NCBI RefSeq assembly: GCF_001612665.1
Contig: NZ_BDAX01000033.1
Location: 1 to 64,000, forward strand
Length of the DNA: 64,000 nucleotides
Direction of reading: 5' to 3'
Source: Nocardia alba NBRC 108234
GTDB taxonomy: Bacteria; Actinomycetota; Actinomycetes; Mycobacteriales; Mycobacteriaceae
Shown: in pieces, positions 34,082-43,191 of the stretch
How positions within the stretch are numbered: the first letter of the stretch is position 1
Layout: each line of letters starts with the position of its first letter
Position numbers and translations under genes: made by a program
The notes under the pieces: model-generated
Databases searched by the model: none
The model's input: the letters and a program-made list of their open reading frames with translations, nothing else
What the model was told of the DNA's origin: nothing

Positions 34082-34756
34082 TCAAACCGCGAACCCGAAC
34101 TCCCGCAGCACATTCCGCAGGCCGGTTGGGCGTTCGGCGGTGCGGCGGGGTTCGACTAGAGCGAATCTGCAACCCAGCGCCGCCGCGCCTCCGTCGGAGG
34201 TCAGACTGTCCCCGACCATCAGCGCGTCCTCGGCCGCCACGCCCACCTTCCGCAACGCCCACTCGAAGATGCCTGGATCGGGTTTCATCGACCCGATCTC
34301 GTAGGACAGTGCGAAAGCGTCGATGTGCCGGTCCCACCCGCGTGTGGCGAACGCGGGACGCACGTCGAAGGCGATATTGCTGACCACGGCCACCGGAATC
34401 GACTGCGCACTCAACGCTTCCAGGACCACGCCGGTGTCGGGGTAGGGTGTCCAGTAGCCCGGATCAATGAGACGACCGTAGAGCTCCTCGGCGCGGGCCC
34501 GGTCGGCTCCCGACTGCCGCAGCACCTCCAGATAGGCCGCTCTGTGCAGGGCGGGATCCAGATCCCTGCGCTCCCATGCGTCGCGGGTCGGCTCGTCGAA
34601 GTCGGCTATCACGCCGACCGGCGCGGTCATACGGTGCAGGAGGCCGTCCAGGTCGGTAGACGGGTCGGTCTCCCAGGATTGGTCAGCCTCCAACCGGAAC
34701 AGCGTTCCCGAATAGTCGAACAACACCGCGCCCGGTCGTGTCTCACGGGAACTCAC
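34082..34756 (-). CDS. HAD-superfamily hydrolase (224 aa)
   Basis: Haloacid dehalogenase fold: motif I FDYSGTLF (DxxGT, Tyr at the second position instead of the more usual acid), motif II VVSNIAFD, motif III Lys in GSMKPDPGIF, motif IV MVGDSLTSDGGAA. Because the first motif lacks the second Asp of phosphatases (DxD), phosphatase activity is less certain; phosphonatase or dehalogenase-like chemistry is possible. GTG 34756 is the likely start. Convergent with marR, 92 bases after the SARP 2 stop on the same strand. No clear link to the pathway. Confidence 0.75.
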   Translation of the reverse strand: MSSRETRPGAVLFDYSGTLFRLEADQSWETDPSTDLDGLLHRMTAPVGVIADFDEPTRDAWERRDLDPALHRAAYLEVLRQSGADRARAEELYGRLIDPGYWTPYPDTGVVLEALSAQSIPVAVVSNIAFDVRPAFATRGWDRHIDAFALSYEIGSMKPDPGIFEWALRKVGVAAEDALMVGDSLTSDGGAAALGCRFALVEPRRTAERPTGLRNVLREFGFAV

Positions 34757-34848
34757 AACGACGAACCTAGCCGATCCCGTGCCGGCGAGGCCGAACCTGC
34801 GCCTCGACCTCGCCGGTCGCCCAGCGCGCGGACGCCGGGCCGCTGCCG

Positions 34849-35685
34849 TCAGCCCGCGAGCTGATCGAGCAGCCGGCCGCCCGCGTTGGGCTCGTCTAGC
34901 GCGGGCTCGGACGTGAGCACCGCGCTGTGCAACTGCTGTAGTCGCGCCGAGGGGGCGACGCCAAGTTCGGCGCCGAGATTGGTGCACAGGCGGCTGTAGG
35001 CGGCCAGCGCCTGCGATCGGCGCCCCGCGCGGTAGAGGACCACGATGTACTGGCCCGCGAAATTCTCGTGCAGAGGATACCGAGAGGCGAGTTCGGCGAG
35101 TTCGCTCAGCAGCGAACGGTACTTGCCGAGTTGCATTTCCGCCTCGATGACCTGCTCGAGGGTGACCAGGCGGCTCTCGTTGAGTCGGGCGAGATCGACC
35201 GACAGAACGTCGCCAACCTCGACATCGACCATCGCCGGCCCGCGCCACAGCTCGAGCGCCGAACGCAGCAGTTGCGAGGCGGCGGCCCATTCGCCTTCCT
35301 GGAAGGCATGTCCGCCCCGACGGACCAGGGAATCGAAAACGCGGCTATCGATGTGCGAGGCATCGATATTCAGGCTGTAGCCGCCGGTCCTGGTCGCCAG
35401 CACCTCCTTGACCGCACGTCGTGCGCTTGCGTCCTCGATCGGACCGCCGAGCGTGCCGCCGACGATACAGCGGCGCAGTTGCAGTATGTAGGTCTGCATG
35501 GTCGTGAGCGCACTGCGCGGGGGTCTGCCTCCCCACAGCTCGTCGACGATCGTCGCGGCGGACACGACCCGACCGGATTCTAGCGCGAGCAGCGTGAGCA
35601 GCTGGCGAGGTTTAGCGGCGCTCGGCGTGACTTCGTGATCGCCGTTGCGCGCATCGAGCGGGCCCAAGATCTTGACGTCCAACAA
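34849..35685 (-). CDS. SARP-family pathway activator 2 (278 aa)
   Basis: Same architecture as SARP 1: winged helix (~1-100: LLTLLALESGRVVSAATIVD, TMQTYILQLRRCI) and activation domain (~110-265, ending NLGAELGVAPSARLQQLHSA). TTG at 35685 is chosen because GGGGGAACACA precedes it and the domain starts at once; the frame remains open upstream for 30 codons without SARP-like sequence. Two SARPs in one cluster suggest a cascade or separate control of the type I/sugar and type II operons. Confidence 0.88.
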   Translation of the reverse strand: MLDVKILGPLDARNGDHEVTPSAAKPRQLLTLLALESGRVVSAATIVDELWGGRPPRSALTTMQTYILQLRRCIVGGTLGGPIEDASARRAVKEVLATRTGGYSLNIDASHIDSRVFDSLVRRGGHAFQEGEWAAASQLLRSALELWRGPAMVDVEVGDVLSVDLARLNESRLVTLEQVIEAEMQLGKYRSLLSELAELASRYPLHENFAGQYIVVLYRAGRRSQALAAYSRLCTNLGAELGVAPSARLQQLHSAVLTSEPALDEPNAGGRLLDQLAG

Positions 35686-35947
35686 TGTGTTCCCCCAAGC
35701 GTTTGACTGGCGTTCGACCCTGTGATCGGCGCTGATGTGGGTCGCTTCAACGTCCGTGACCAGCCTATTGACCACTCCGATGGCGGGCCAGTGGACGACG
35801 CACCAGTTACCCCTGCGCTGCGCATACCCACGACCGTGAGGAATTCACGTCCGGGTCCGCGTGGTGGTCCGCCGCATGCGCCGGATCACGGACTGTGCTC
35901 GAGGCCGGAAGGTCTCGGACCGAACCGGTTACACGAACCGGGCGCGG

Positions 35948-37375
35948 TCAGCCGATGGCGTTGAGGCAGACGAGCAGCGTGCGCGCCTGCACGTTGAGGT
36001 AATGGCCGTGGCGCAGCAGCTCCGACAACTGTCCGACGGTCACCCACGCGAAACCAGCGGGCGCCTGGTCTGGGATGCTGTCGTCGGCGTCGACCACGAC
36101 ATAGCGGCTCTCCGCGTGCAGGAACCGTCCGCCTTCCTCTGCGTGCACCGCCTCGTAGCGGACTTGCTCGCCGCGCGCGGCGAGCACTGTGTCGAGAAAG
36201 GCCGGGCCCGCGCCGTCTGCGTAGTTGTCTGGCACGCACTGGACGGTGGGACCGAGTTCGACAGCGTCGAGGAAACCGCCCTCGGCGCGGGCGTGCACCA
36301 GCAGGTGCAGCACACCGCAGAACTGCCGGACGATCAATGCGACGACGCCGATGCCGTGCGGCCGGATAAGCGGCTGTGACCAGCGGCCCACCTCGCGATT
36401 GCCCGCCGAGACGTCGACGCCGACGACGGAGAAGTATTTGCCGTCCTCGCGGGCGATCTCGCCGCCGCTGTGCCGCCAGCCCTCAACCTCGCACAGTGGG
36501 ATGCGATGGGCCTCAATGTCGACGGCCGAGCGGCAGTCGGTGAACCAGCTCATCATCTCCGTCATCGACAATACCGCTCCGGATTCGGTGTCGCGGGATG
36601 CGGCGAGCGCGATACGGAACGGGTCACGCAGATCTCCGGTCCACGGTGCTGGTTGCGGCAGACACGACAGCACCGTGCGCGAGTCCATGTTGACGAGGTT
36701 ATCGCAGCGCATGAGGTCGTAGAGCTGCCCGAGAGTCAGCCAGCAGTAGTCCGCGCCGATCTCGATATCCTCGACGACCTCGACGACCATATTGCGGTTG
36801 CTTTTCTGGAAGAACCACGCGCCGTGTTCGGATTGCAGCACGTCGATGATCACCCGGCCCATCGACGGATTTCGAAAGTAGTCGATGTAGCGCACCGACG
36901 TGCCGCGGTGTACGCGCGTGTAGTTACTGCGCGTGGCCTGCACGGTGGGCGAGAGCTGCACGCTGCGCGGATTTCCCGGTTCCATCTTCGCTTGCATGAG
37001 GCAGTGCAAGACGCCGTCGATCTCCTTGACGAGGATTCCGAGGATTCCGATCTCGTGCTGGTTGATGATCGGCTGATGCCACCGGTCGCCTTCTTCGCCG
37101 CGTCGCCGTACCTGCAGGCCCTCGATGACGAAGAACCGTCCACTGCGGTGCACGATATTGCCGGTATCGGCCTGGAAATCCCAGCCGTCGAGCTCCTCGA
37201 GCGGGACGTGATCGACGCGGGACGCGCCCGCTTGCGCGCGGTCGGCGAACCACGTGTCGAACTCGCCGTTCTCGGTGATTCCACCGCGGGCGGCGACCGA
37301 TACGGCCAGCCGCTTGGGCAGCGAGATATCGACCAACGGTTGTAGGTGATGGCTTGGGCGAAAGACGGCGGTCAT
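35948..37375 (-). CDS. dTDP-4-keto-6-deoxyglucose 2,3-dehydratase (475 aa)
   Basis: Two tandem copies of the NDP-hexose 2,3-dehydratase domain. Copy 1 has WHQPIINQHEIGILGILVKE and EPGNPRSVQLSPTVQATRSNYT; copy 2 has WSQPLIRPHGIGVVALIVRQ and LDAVELGPTVQCVPDNY. The family (TylX3, SpnO, EvaA, OleV) removes the C-2 hydroxyl, committing the sugar to the 2-deoxy series; a 3-ketoreductase must follow at once. ATG 37375 has GGAG six bases upstream. It forms a cassette with the glycosyltransferase and fused cyclase genes upstream. Confidence 0.93.
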   Translation of the reverse strand: MTAVFRPSHHLQPLVDISLPKRLAVSVAARGGITENGEFDTWFADRAQAGASRVDHVPLEELDGWDFQADTGNIVHRSGRFFVIEGLQVRRRGEEGDRWHQPIINQHEIGILGILVKEIDGVLHCLMQAKMEPGNPRSVQLSPTVQATRSNYTRVHRGTSVRYIDYFRNPSMGRVIIDVLQSEHGAWFFQKSNRNMVVEVVEDIEIGADYCWLTLGQLYDLMRCDNLVNMDSRTVLSCLPQPAPWTGDLRDPFRIALAASRDTESGAVLSMTEMMSWFTDCRSAVDIEAHRIPLCEVEGWRHSGGEIAREDGKYFSVVGVDVSAGNREVGRWSQPLIRPHGIGVVALIVRQFCGVLHLLVHARAEGGFLDAVELGPTVQCVPDNYADGAGPAFLDTVLAARGEQVRYEAVHAEEGGRFLHAESRYVVVDADDSIPDQAPAGFAWVTVGQLSELLRHGHYLNVQARTLLVCLNAIG

Positions 37376-37570
37376 TGATTTCTCCATCGGCGCCGGGCGG
37401 GGTGGTCTGTGACCCAACTGTCGCCGCCTGTACTGGAGTACCACAGGAGTCCACCGATCGCCGTGCGAAGGCCGACACCGTCCCGTCCCCGTGCACCGCC
37501 CACCACGACGAATCAGCCTGCACGCAAGGTAGATTCGCGGCTGTGGGCGGTTCCGGATGCTTGAGCGATA

Positions 37571-38728
37571 TCAGGACGCCGACATGTCCGCCTTCGTCAA
37601 CGACTCGATATAGGGGAGTACCTCAACCGGACTAGGCATCTCGGCAACTGCGGCGGCCAGCGCGCGGGCACGCACGGTGAATTCCGGCTCGCCGAGCAGC
37701 CGTCCGGCCGCGTCTACGATATCGCTCGAGCTGAAATTTCCGCCCGGCAACTGGAGCGCGCTGCCATGATCGGCGAGCCGTCGGGCGCTGTCGTACTGTT
37801 CGGGCAGCACCTGGGGCAGCAGCAACTGCGGCACCCCTGCCCGTATACCTGCCATGGTGGTTCCGCCGCCGCCGTGGTGCACGATGACATCGCAGACGCC
37901 GACCGCCGTTGCGAGCGGCAGCCATCCGGCGGCCACCACGGCGTCGGGCAGCGGCTCGAGTGCAGACAGCGCCTTGTCCTCCACCGCGACAACGAGTTCC
38001 ACCCCCAATGCAGGCAGAGCCGCGAGCAGTTCCCTGAACAGCGGTAATCCTCGGCCCTGCGGCGCGACAGTGCCGAGAGTCAGTAGCACCCGAGGCCGGT
38101 CGCGTGGTGTGGTCAGCCAGGCGGGCAAGGTCGTCGGCGCTTCGAAGGGGATGTAGCGGATTGGGGGTAGGTGCTCGGCATGCGGTGCGCGGACCGGCGC
38201 CGGGCACGGATCGAGGTCGAGCGCAGGGCCAGGGATGTCTGCCAGGCCACGCGCGGTGAGCTCGGGGGCGAGTTCATCGGCGCCCCATCGGTCGATGACA
38301 GGGTCGAATCCCATCCCGATGCCGTGCCGCACATAGGGGATACCGTGTGTGGCTGCGGATACCGCGGCGGAATAGGCATGCGGTTCGGCGACGACGACAT
38401 CGGGCCGCAATCGCCGCACGACGTCATCGACGCCCGGCAGAGTCCGAGCGGCGAGCCGGCCGAAACCGCGCCCGACCTGTTCGAGCAGTTCTGGTTCGGT
38501 GTCCGCGATGGTGACCGGGCGGCCTGCGCGGTCGGCAAGCATCACCTCTCGCATCGTCATCGGCCCGTATGTGGGGGCGAAATTCAGTCCGGCCGACGCG
38601 ACCGTGCGCGCATGTCCCTCGGGGGAAGCGCACACCACCTCGTGACCTGCCGCGCGCAGCGCCCACGCCAGCGGCACCAGTGGAAAGAACAGTCCGTAGG
38701 ACGGTCCGGTGCTGATCAGTACTCGCAT
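37571..38728 (-). CDS. Glycosyltransferase, GT1/MGT type (385 aa)
   Basis: GT-B fold enzyme of the antibiotic glycosyltransferase family. N-terminal: MRVLISTGPSYGLFFPLVPL; C-terminal nucleotide-sugar site: VLLTLGTV and VIVHHGGGGTTMAGIRAGVP (HHGG), then LPEQYDSARRLADHGSAL. It should attach the dTDP-deoxysugar made by the cluster to the aglycone. It is the only glycosyltransferase in the window, so one sugar or an iterative enzyme. No activator (DesVIII-like) partner gene is seen. Start ATG 38728 lies five bases after the stop of the fused cyclase. Confidence 0.92.
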   Translation of the reverse strand: MRVLISTGPSYGLFFPLVPLAWALRAAGHEVVCASPEGHARTVASAGLNFAPTYGPMTMREVMLADRAGRPVTIADTEPELLEQVGRGFGRLAARTLPGVDDVVRRLRPDVVVAEPHAYSAAVSAATHGIPYVRHGIGMGFDPVIDRWGADELAPELTARGLADIPGPALDLDPCPAPVRAPHAEHLPPIRYIPFEAPTTLPAWLTTPRDRPRVLLTLGTVAPQGRGLPLFRELLAALPALGVELVVAVEDKALSALEPLPDAVVAAGWLPLATAVGVCDVIVHHGGGGTTMAGIRAGVPQLLLPQVLPEQYDSARRLADHGSALQLPGGNFSSSDIVDAAGRLLGEPEFTVRARALAAAVAEMPSPVEVLPYIESLTKADMSAS

Positions 38729-38733
38729 CGCCG

Positions 38734-39699
38734 TCACACCCCGAGCTGCTCGGCGAGCTTGCTGTGGTCGCGGCCGGCCCAGTGTTCGGCGATTCGGCCG
38801 CCGTCGAGCCGCAGGATGTGGATCTGGTCGGTTCGTACCAGTTTGCCTGTAGGAGCGATACCGAACAGGTCGCCGAGGTGAGTTCCAGTGAACACGCACC
38901 GCAGCACCACTTTGTCGTCCTCGGCGATGATGTCCTCGATCTCGAACGCGAGGTCGGGATAGACCGACCGCAACCATCGCGCGTGGGCCACGACCATGGC
39001 CGGGCCGCGCGCCGAACCCGGCCGGGCCTGGTGATCGATGTACTCCGGTGTGTGCATTTGGGCGGCCAGCGGCAGATCGAGTTCGCCGCTGGCCAGCGCG
39101 TCGAACGAGGCGAGTACGACCCGTTTGTTCGCGGCCGTCGTGCCAACGTCCGGCGCTGTGGTCGGATCGGCGACGGCGGGATAGCGACGACGGACAGCGC
39201 GCTCGAACAGCGCAAGGGTCTCGCCTGGGCTGTCGCCGCCGACCGCGTTGCGGATGACCTCGGCGTCAGGACCGTGACGCCAGAGTTCGAGGTGGGTGAA
39301 CTCGACGTCGGTGCCTCCCGCGTCGCCGGGGGTGAAGGTGACTACGATCCGGGAGGCGATCTCGTCGTCGTCGACAGGCTGCCAGCGGCCATCGACCCGC
39401 CATGTCAGGCTCAGCGAGTGGCCGGGCTCGAAGTGCAGGATCCGGCCCAGGTCGCGCATCTCGCCGCTGGTCGAGATTTCGTACCACCGGCCGCCGACGC
39501 GCGGTTCGAAAACGATCCGATCGCGCGGCGCGACCAAGACATCGTGGTCCGGGCACCATTCGGTCGGATGGGAGACGAAGACTTCGAATGCAGCGTTCGG
39601 ACCGGCGGGCACCCAGACCTGTTTGCGGACGGCCCACTCCTCGGTGTTCTCGGGAGCTGTGCCGTAGGGGGATTCGGTGTGAGACTTCGGAGCGGTCAT
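38734..39699 (-). CDS. Fused SRPBCC and SnoaL-like protein (321 aa)
   Basis: Two cyclase-type domains in one chain. Residues ~20-175: AHSA1-like SRPBCC (VWVPAGPNAAFEVFVSHPTE, EPRVGGRWYEISTSGEMRDL, GDSPGETLALFERAVRR), very like the protein at 22988-23473. Residues ~185-321: SnoaL-like ester cyclase (ANKRVVLASFDALASGELDL, HTPEYIDHQARPG, FEIEDIIAEDDKVVLRCVFT, DLFGIAPTGKLVRTDQIHIL). In other clusters these are separate cyclases, so this protein may run two successive ring closures. ATG 39699 follows GGAGGTTCAC. First gene of a leftward unit with the glycosyltransferase and 2,3-dehydratase. Confidence 0.8.
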   Translation of the reverse strand: MTAPKSHTESPYGTAPENTEEWAVRKQVWVPAGPNAAFEVFVSHPTEWCPDHDVLVAPRDRIVFEPRVGGRWYEISTSGEMRDLGRILHFEPGHSLSLTWRVDGRWQPVDDDEIASRIVVTFTPGDAGGTDVEFTHLELWRHGPDAEVIRNAVGGDSPGETLALFERAVRRRYPAVADPTTAPDVGTTAANKRVVLASFDALASGELDLPLAAQMHTPEYIDHQARPGSARGPAMVVAHARWLRSVYPDLAFEIEDIIAEDDKVVLRCVFTGTHLGDLFGIAPTGKLVRTDQIHILRLDGGRIAEHWAGRDHSKLAEQLGV

Positions 39700-40051
39700 G
39701 TGAACCTCCGGGGATCGGATGGCAGGGGTAGTTGCGACCCTGCCGTGACCCGCTTGACGACGCCTCGAACACCGCGACGCGGTCGACCGTATCTCCAGCG
39801 ATGTGCGGGAGAGTCGTCATCGAAACACCGGGCGAGCGCGTTCGCCACCGCCTCACCGAGGAGCCACTGTTGACCACCTTGGATTCGCCCGCCGCCTTGA
39901 CGACGGCCACGCCCTCGACCGGGTGGCCGGACGGACGCGATAACACTACGGGACCCAGGCAGTCGGTATCTACTAGAGTTCCCATCGTGCCCACTCCACA
40001 GCCCAGGCATCGTTCGAATCATGTTGTCGCTGAACGGATCAGGGTGCGACT
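39700..40051. promoter_or_regulatory. Divergent promoter region, fused cyclase / response regulator
   Basis: About 350 bases with no believable gene. It contains TCGAACA at 39765 and TCGACCG at 39783, again 18 bp apart, as in the KS-alpha promoter region. Other details (GTTCGAATC near 40012, tRNA-like by chance) are not supported by a tRNA fold. Confidence 0.35.
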
Positions 40052-40657
40052 GTGATCCGGGTACTGCTCGTCGAAGACGCTGACCTGATCCGCACCGCCC
40101 TGAGCAGTCTGTTACGCGCCGAGGTCGATATCGACGTCGTCGGCGAGGTGGCGCGCGGCGACGAGGCGCTCGACGAGGTCCGCCGACTCGCGCCCGACGT
40201 CGCGGTTATAGACATCGATCTGCCGGGACTGGACGGCATCGAGGTGGCGCGACAGATCATGGCCGACATGCCAGCTGTCCGGGTCCTGATGTTGACCACG
40301 CACGCCCGCCCCCAGGTGATCCGGCGGGCACTCGCGCAGCGAGTACAGGGTTTCATGCTCAAGGGCGCTCGTGCCGAGGCGCTCGCGGACGGAATCCGTA
40401 CCGTGGCTGCTGGCGGCCGGTCCGTCGACAGCGAACTTGCGCTGTCGGCGTTGGAGGCCACCAACTGTCCGCTCACCGGTCGCGAGGTGGAGGTGCTACG
40501 GGTGGCCTCCCAGGGCACCGGCACCCGAGAGATCGCTCAGTCTCTCGCCCTGTCTCCGGGAACAGTGCGCAACTACCTCGCCTCGACGGTCAGTAAACTG
40601 CACGCCCGCAACCGGATCGACGCGATCCGTATCGCGGCCGAGTCCGGTTGGCTGTGA
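40052..40657 (+). CDS. Response regulator, NarL/LuxR type (201 aa)
   Basis: Receiver domain (~1-120) with acidic pocket LLVEDADLI, phospho-Asp in VAVIDIDLPGLDG and LTTHARPQV plus the Lys in FMLKGA; LuxR-type helix-turn-helix at ~140-195 (LTGREVEVLRVASQGTGTRE, LSPGTVRNYLASTVSKLHAR). It should pair with the convergent histidine kinase next door. GTG 40052 is the start; the ribosome binding site is weak. Confidence 0.92.
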   Translation: MIRVLLVEDADLIRTALSSLLRAEVDIDVVGEVARGDEALDEVRRLAPDVAVIDIDLPGLDGIEVARQIMADMPAVRVLMLTTHARPQVIRRALAQRVQGFMLKGARAEALADGIRTVAAGGRSVDSELALSALEATNCPLTGREVEVLRVASQGTGTREIAQSLALSPGTVRNYLASTVSKLHARNRIDAIRIAAESGWL

Positions 40658-40687
40658 ATGTGATTCGGCGCTAAAGCACTGTTCGAC

Positions 40688-41863
40688 TCAAGCGACATTC
40701 GATTCGAGCGGCAATGCGATCGGCAGCGGCACGAACGCGTCGATCTTGAACCGGCCCGCCGCCTTCATTCCCCAGGTAAGCTGCCCGCCGATCGTAGCGA
40801 GTCGACCCTCGAGGTTGACCAGCCCCGACCCGTCACCGGGCCAGTCGCCTCGGTCCGTGGCGAGACCGTCGTTGCTCAGTGACAGCTCGACACCGTCGTC
40901 ATCGGCACCGATTCGAAGCAGGCAGTGCCGTGCTGTGCTGTGCCGCAACATATTGGTGACCGCCTCACGCAGTACGATGGCCAAGACGGAGGAGACGTGA
41001 TCGGGGAGGGTGGCGATATCGATATCGATATCGATATCGGCTTCGATATCTGCCGCGACGAGGGTTGACGCCAGTCCTGCAGCCTCCACCTCTAACGACA
41101 ACCCGTGGCGCCCACGCGCGACAGCGCGCACATCGATCACCGTCTGCTGGGTGATATCGATTATTTCGCCGAGTTCAGCGTGGGCGCCCGGCGGATCGCC
41201 GTGAACCAGCCGCTGGCTCAACTCCGCCTTCAACATGATCGCCGTCAGACGGTAGCCGAACAGATCGTGCAGGTCCTGGGAGAACCGTGTGCGCTCCGCG
41301 GCTACTGCGGCCGCAGTTGCGACGGCGCGACCATTCGCGACCACGACGACGAGCCCCGCCAAGCGGGTCAGACCGAACACCACGCCGCCGATCGCCGCGG
41401 TCGAAACGGTGGTGTGGGCAATATCGTAGGCCGTCGTGGTCGAATCGCATTGCAGTAGCGCCACGCTCGTGACGACCACGGCGAAACCCGCCGCGCCGAT
41501 GGACAGCGGGAGCGCGAGCATCAGCGAGCCCGCCAGGAAACCCGGCATCCCGGCATACACCGTGTGAAACCGCAGGATCGGCAGGTAGGTCAGCATTGCC
41601 TCGGCCGCCAGCGCCCACACCGCGACCGGCAACCGGGGCGGCGTCTCCAGGCGCCCGAACAGGCCGATCTGGAGCGCCATCACACCGGCGGTGAACAGGA
41701 CACAGAACCCGCGGTCGACGGGACTGCGGATCTGTGCGCCGATTTCGAGCAGTTCGAGGATGCAGAATCCCGTCAGCACCGCGATGACCACGGTGCGCGC
41801 GACAACTGGTGCATCGCCGTCACGCCTGCCCGGGCCACACGAAAACTCGCGCTTCATTGCCAT
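40688..41863 (-). CDS. Sensor histidine kinase, HisKA_3 type (391 aa)
   Basis: About five N-terminal hydrophobic helices (~20-190) form a membrane sensor with little outside the membrane. The dimerisation/phospho-acceptor helix is FSQDLHDLFGYRLTAIMLKA (His before DLF). The ATPase domain has LREAVTNMLRHS (N box) and GDGSGLVNLEGRL (G box). It faces the response regulator gene tail to tail with 30 bases between, so the two are not co-transcribed. An IS630-type element ends 52 bases upstream of the start, which may have altered its promoter. A GATATC tandem repeat encodes DIDIDID inside the protein. Confidence 0.9.
   Translation of the reverse strand: MAMKREFSCGPGRRDGDAPVVARTVVIAVLTGFCILELLEIGAQIRSPVDRGFCVLFTAGVMALQIGLFGRLETPPRLPVAVWALAAEAMLTYLPILRFHTVYAGMPGFLAGSLMLALPLSIGAAGFAVVVTSVALLQCDSTTTAYDIAHTTVSTAAIGGVVFGLTRLAGLVVVVANGRAVATAAAVAAERTRFSQDLHDLFGYRLTAIMLKAELSQRLVHGDPPGAHAELGEIIDITQQTVIDVRAVARGRHGLSLEVEAAGLASTLVAADIEADIDIDIDIATLPDHVSSVLAIVLREAVTNMLRHSTARHCLLRIGADDDGVELSLSNDGLATDRGDWPGDGSGLVNLEGRLATIGGQLTWGMKAAGRFKIDAFVPLPIALPLESNVA
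41015..41050. repeat. GATATC microsatellite inside the kinase gene
   Basis: Four perfect tandem GATATC copies at 41015-41038 and a fifth at 41045-41050 after GGCTTC. They encode an alternating Asp-Ile run (EADIDIDIDIATL). Copy-number change in steps of 6 bp would keep the frame and alter a linker ahead of the ATPase domain. Confidence 0.7.
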
Positions 41864-41914
41864 CAGTCCCCACCCCTTGAGTCGAACGTCGACTACTTCT
41901 CAAACACGGTCTAG

Positions 41915-43061
41915 TATCCCGTGATTCTGTTTTGTTGGCATGGGTAGTCTGTGTCTGTGGAGTTGACTGCGGCGCAACTTGAGGAGTTGCGGGACCTGGC
42001 GTACTGCCCGGATGTGCCGGCCACCGTGGGTGGTCGGGCGCGAATCGTGTTGTGGCGTGCGGAGAGCCGGTCGAAGATCGAGATCGCGGCGATGGCGGGG
42101 GTGTCGCGTCCGACGGTGGACGTGTGGCTGGCACGGTATACGTCCGAAGGCATCGCGGGGCTGATGGACCGCAAGCGCGGCGCTGGTCGTGAGCAGGTGC
42201 CGGGCCGGATTCGGGCGCGGATCCTGGCCGCGACCCAGTCCGCGCCGCCGGAAGGGTTGTCGCACTGGTCGTCCCGGGAGATGTCGAAGTTCATCGCCCG
42301 AACCGAGAAGGTCGCCGTGTCGCACCATTATGTGGCCAAGCTGTGGCGCGAGTCCGGGTTGACGCCACACCGCCAGGGCGCGTTCAAGCTGTCTCGCGAC
42401 CCGGAGTTCGCCGCAAAGGTCATCGATATCGTCGGGCTCTACCTGGATCCACCCGGTGGCGCGGCAGTGCTCAGCGTCGACGAGAAGGCACAGATCCAGG
42501 CTCTGAACCGCATGCAGCCGTTGCTGCCGATCGACTTCGGGATGACCGAGAAACGCACTCACGACTACGTCCGACACGGCACCACGAGCCTGTTCGCCGC
42601 GCTCACCGTCGGCAGCGGCGAGGTACTCGGCGACTGCCGGCCAACCCGCGACGGCGCGGAGTTCCTGGCATTTCTGAAGAAGGCGGTGAAACCGTATGCG
42701 GGCAAGGAGATTCATGTCGTACTGGACAACCTGTCCACTCGCACCACCCTCGACGTGCGGACATGGTTGGACGAAAACCCTTATGTGACATTACATTTCA
42801 CCCCCACTTGCTCGTCGTGGATGAGCATGGTCGAAACCTGGTTCGGCCTGATCACCCTCAATAGATCAGCCGCGGCGCCTTAACCTCTGCGAAAATGCTG
42901 ATCACACAGATCTGCGACTACATCACCCACTGGAACGCCACCGTCAGCCCGTTCGAAGGACCGCCACAGCCAGCGAGATCCTGGACACGGTCGCTCTCCC
43001 GGACCGATATCCGAAACTCGTCTACAACAGCGCCAAGTAAATAAAACAGAATCACGAGATA
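41915..43061 (+). mobile_element. IS630-family insertion sequence, decayed
   Basis: Ends are imperfect inverted repeats: TCCCGTGATTCTGTTTTGTT at 41917-41936 and the reverse complement of TCTCGTGATTCTGTTTTATT at 43040-43059 (18 of 20 match). TA flanks each side (41915-41916 and 43060-43061), the expected target duplication of the IS630/Tc1 group. The element body is 1143 bp and carries one broken transposase gene. It inserted between the histidine kinase gene and the FAD-monooxygenase operon. Confidence 0.88.
41951..43040 (+). pseudogene. IS630 transposase with two frameshifts
   Basis: N-terminal helix-turn-helix (KIEIAAMAGVSRPTVDVWLA) then the DDE domain: first Asp in VLSVDEKAQIQAL, second in HVVLDNLSTRTT, Glu in SSWMSMVETWFGLI. 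Just after it the frame breaks: the first frame stops at 42883 (RSAAAP), the coding pattern resumes as RGALTSAKMLITQICDYITH, and breaks again at GAA-GG-ACC (42955-42962), where a T seems lost from an expected TGG, before TATASEILDTV and the end YPKLVYNSAK. Two shifts make it inactive unless frameshifting occurs. Confidence 0.85.
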
Positions 43062-43191
43062 CCAGCCAACAACTTCTATTCCGGTACACGTCGAATCAGT
43101 GAGATCCACGCTCGCGTACCGGATCTTCTCGTATGCCGGTTGGATTGTCGATTCGGATCTCGGGCGGCCGCGAGGGCGAAAGCCGGAAATC

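Noticed and set aside
40005..40030. tRNA-like GTTCGAATC sequence
   Set aside because: No acceptor or anticodon stems can be formed around it; it is a chance match in an intergenic region.
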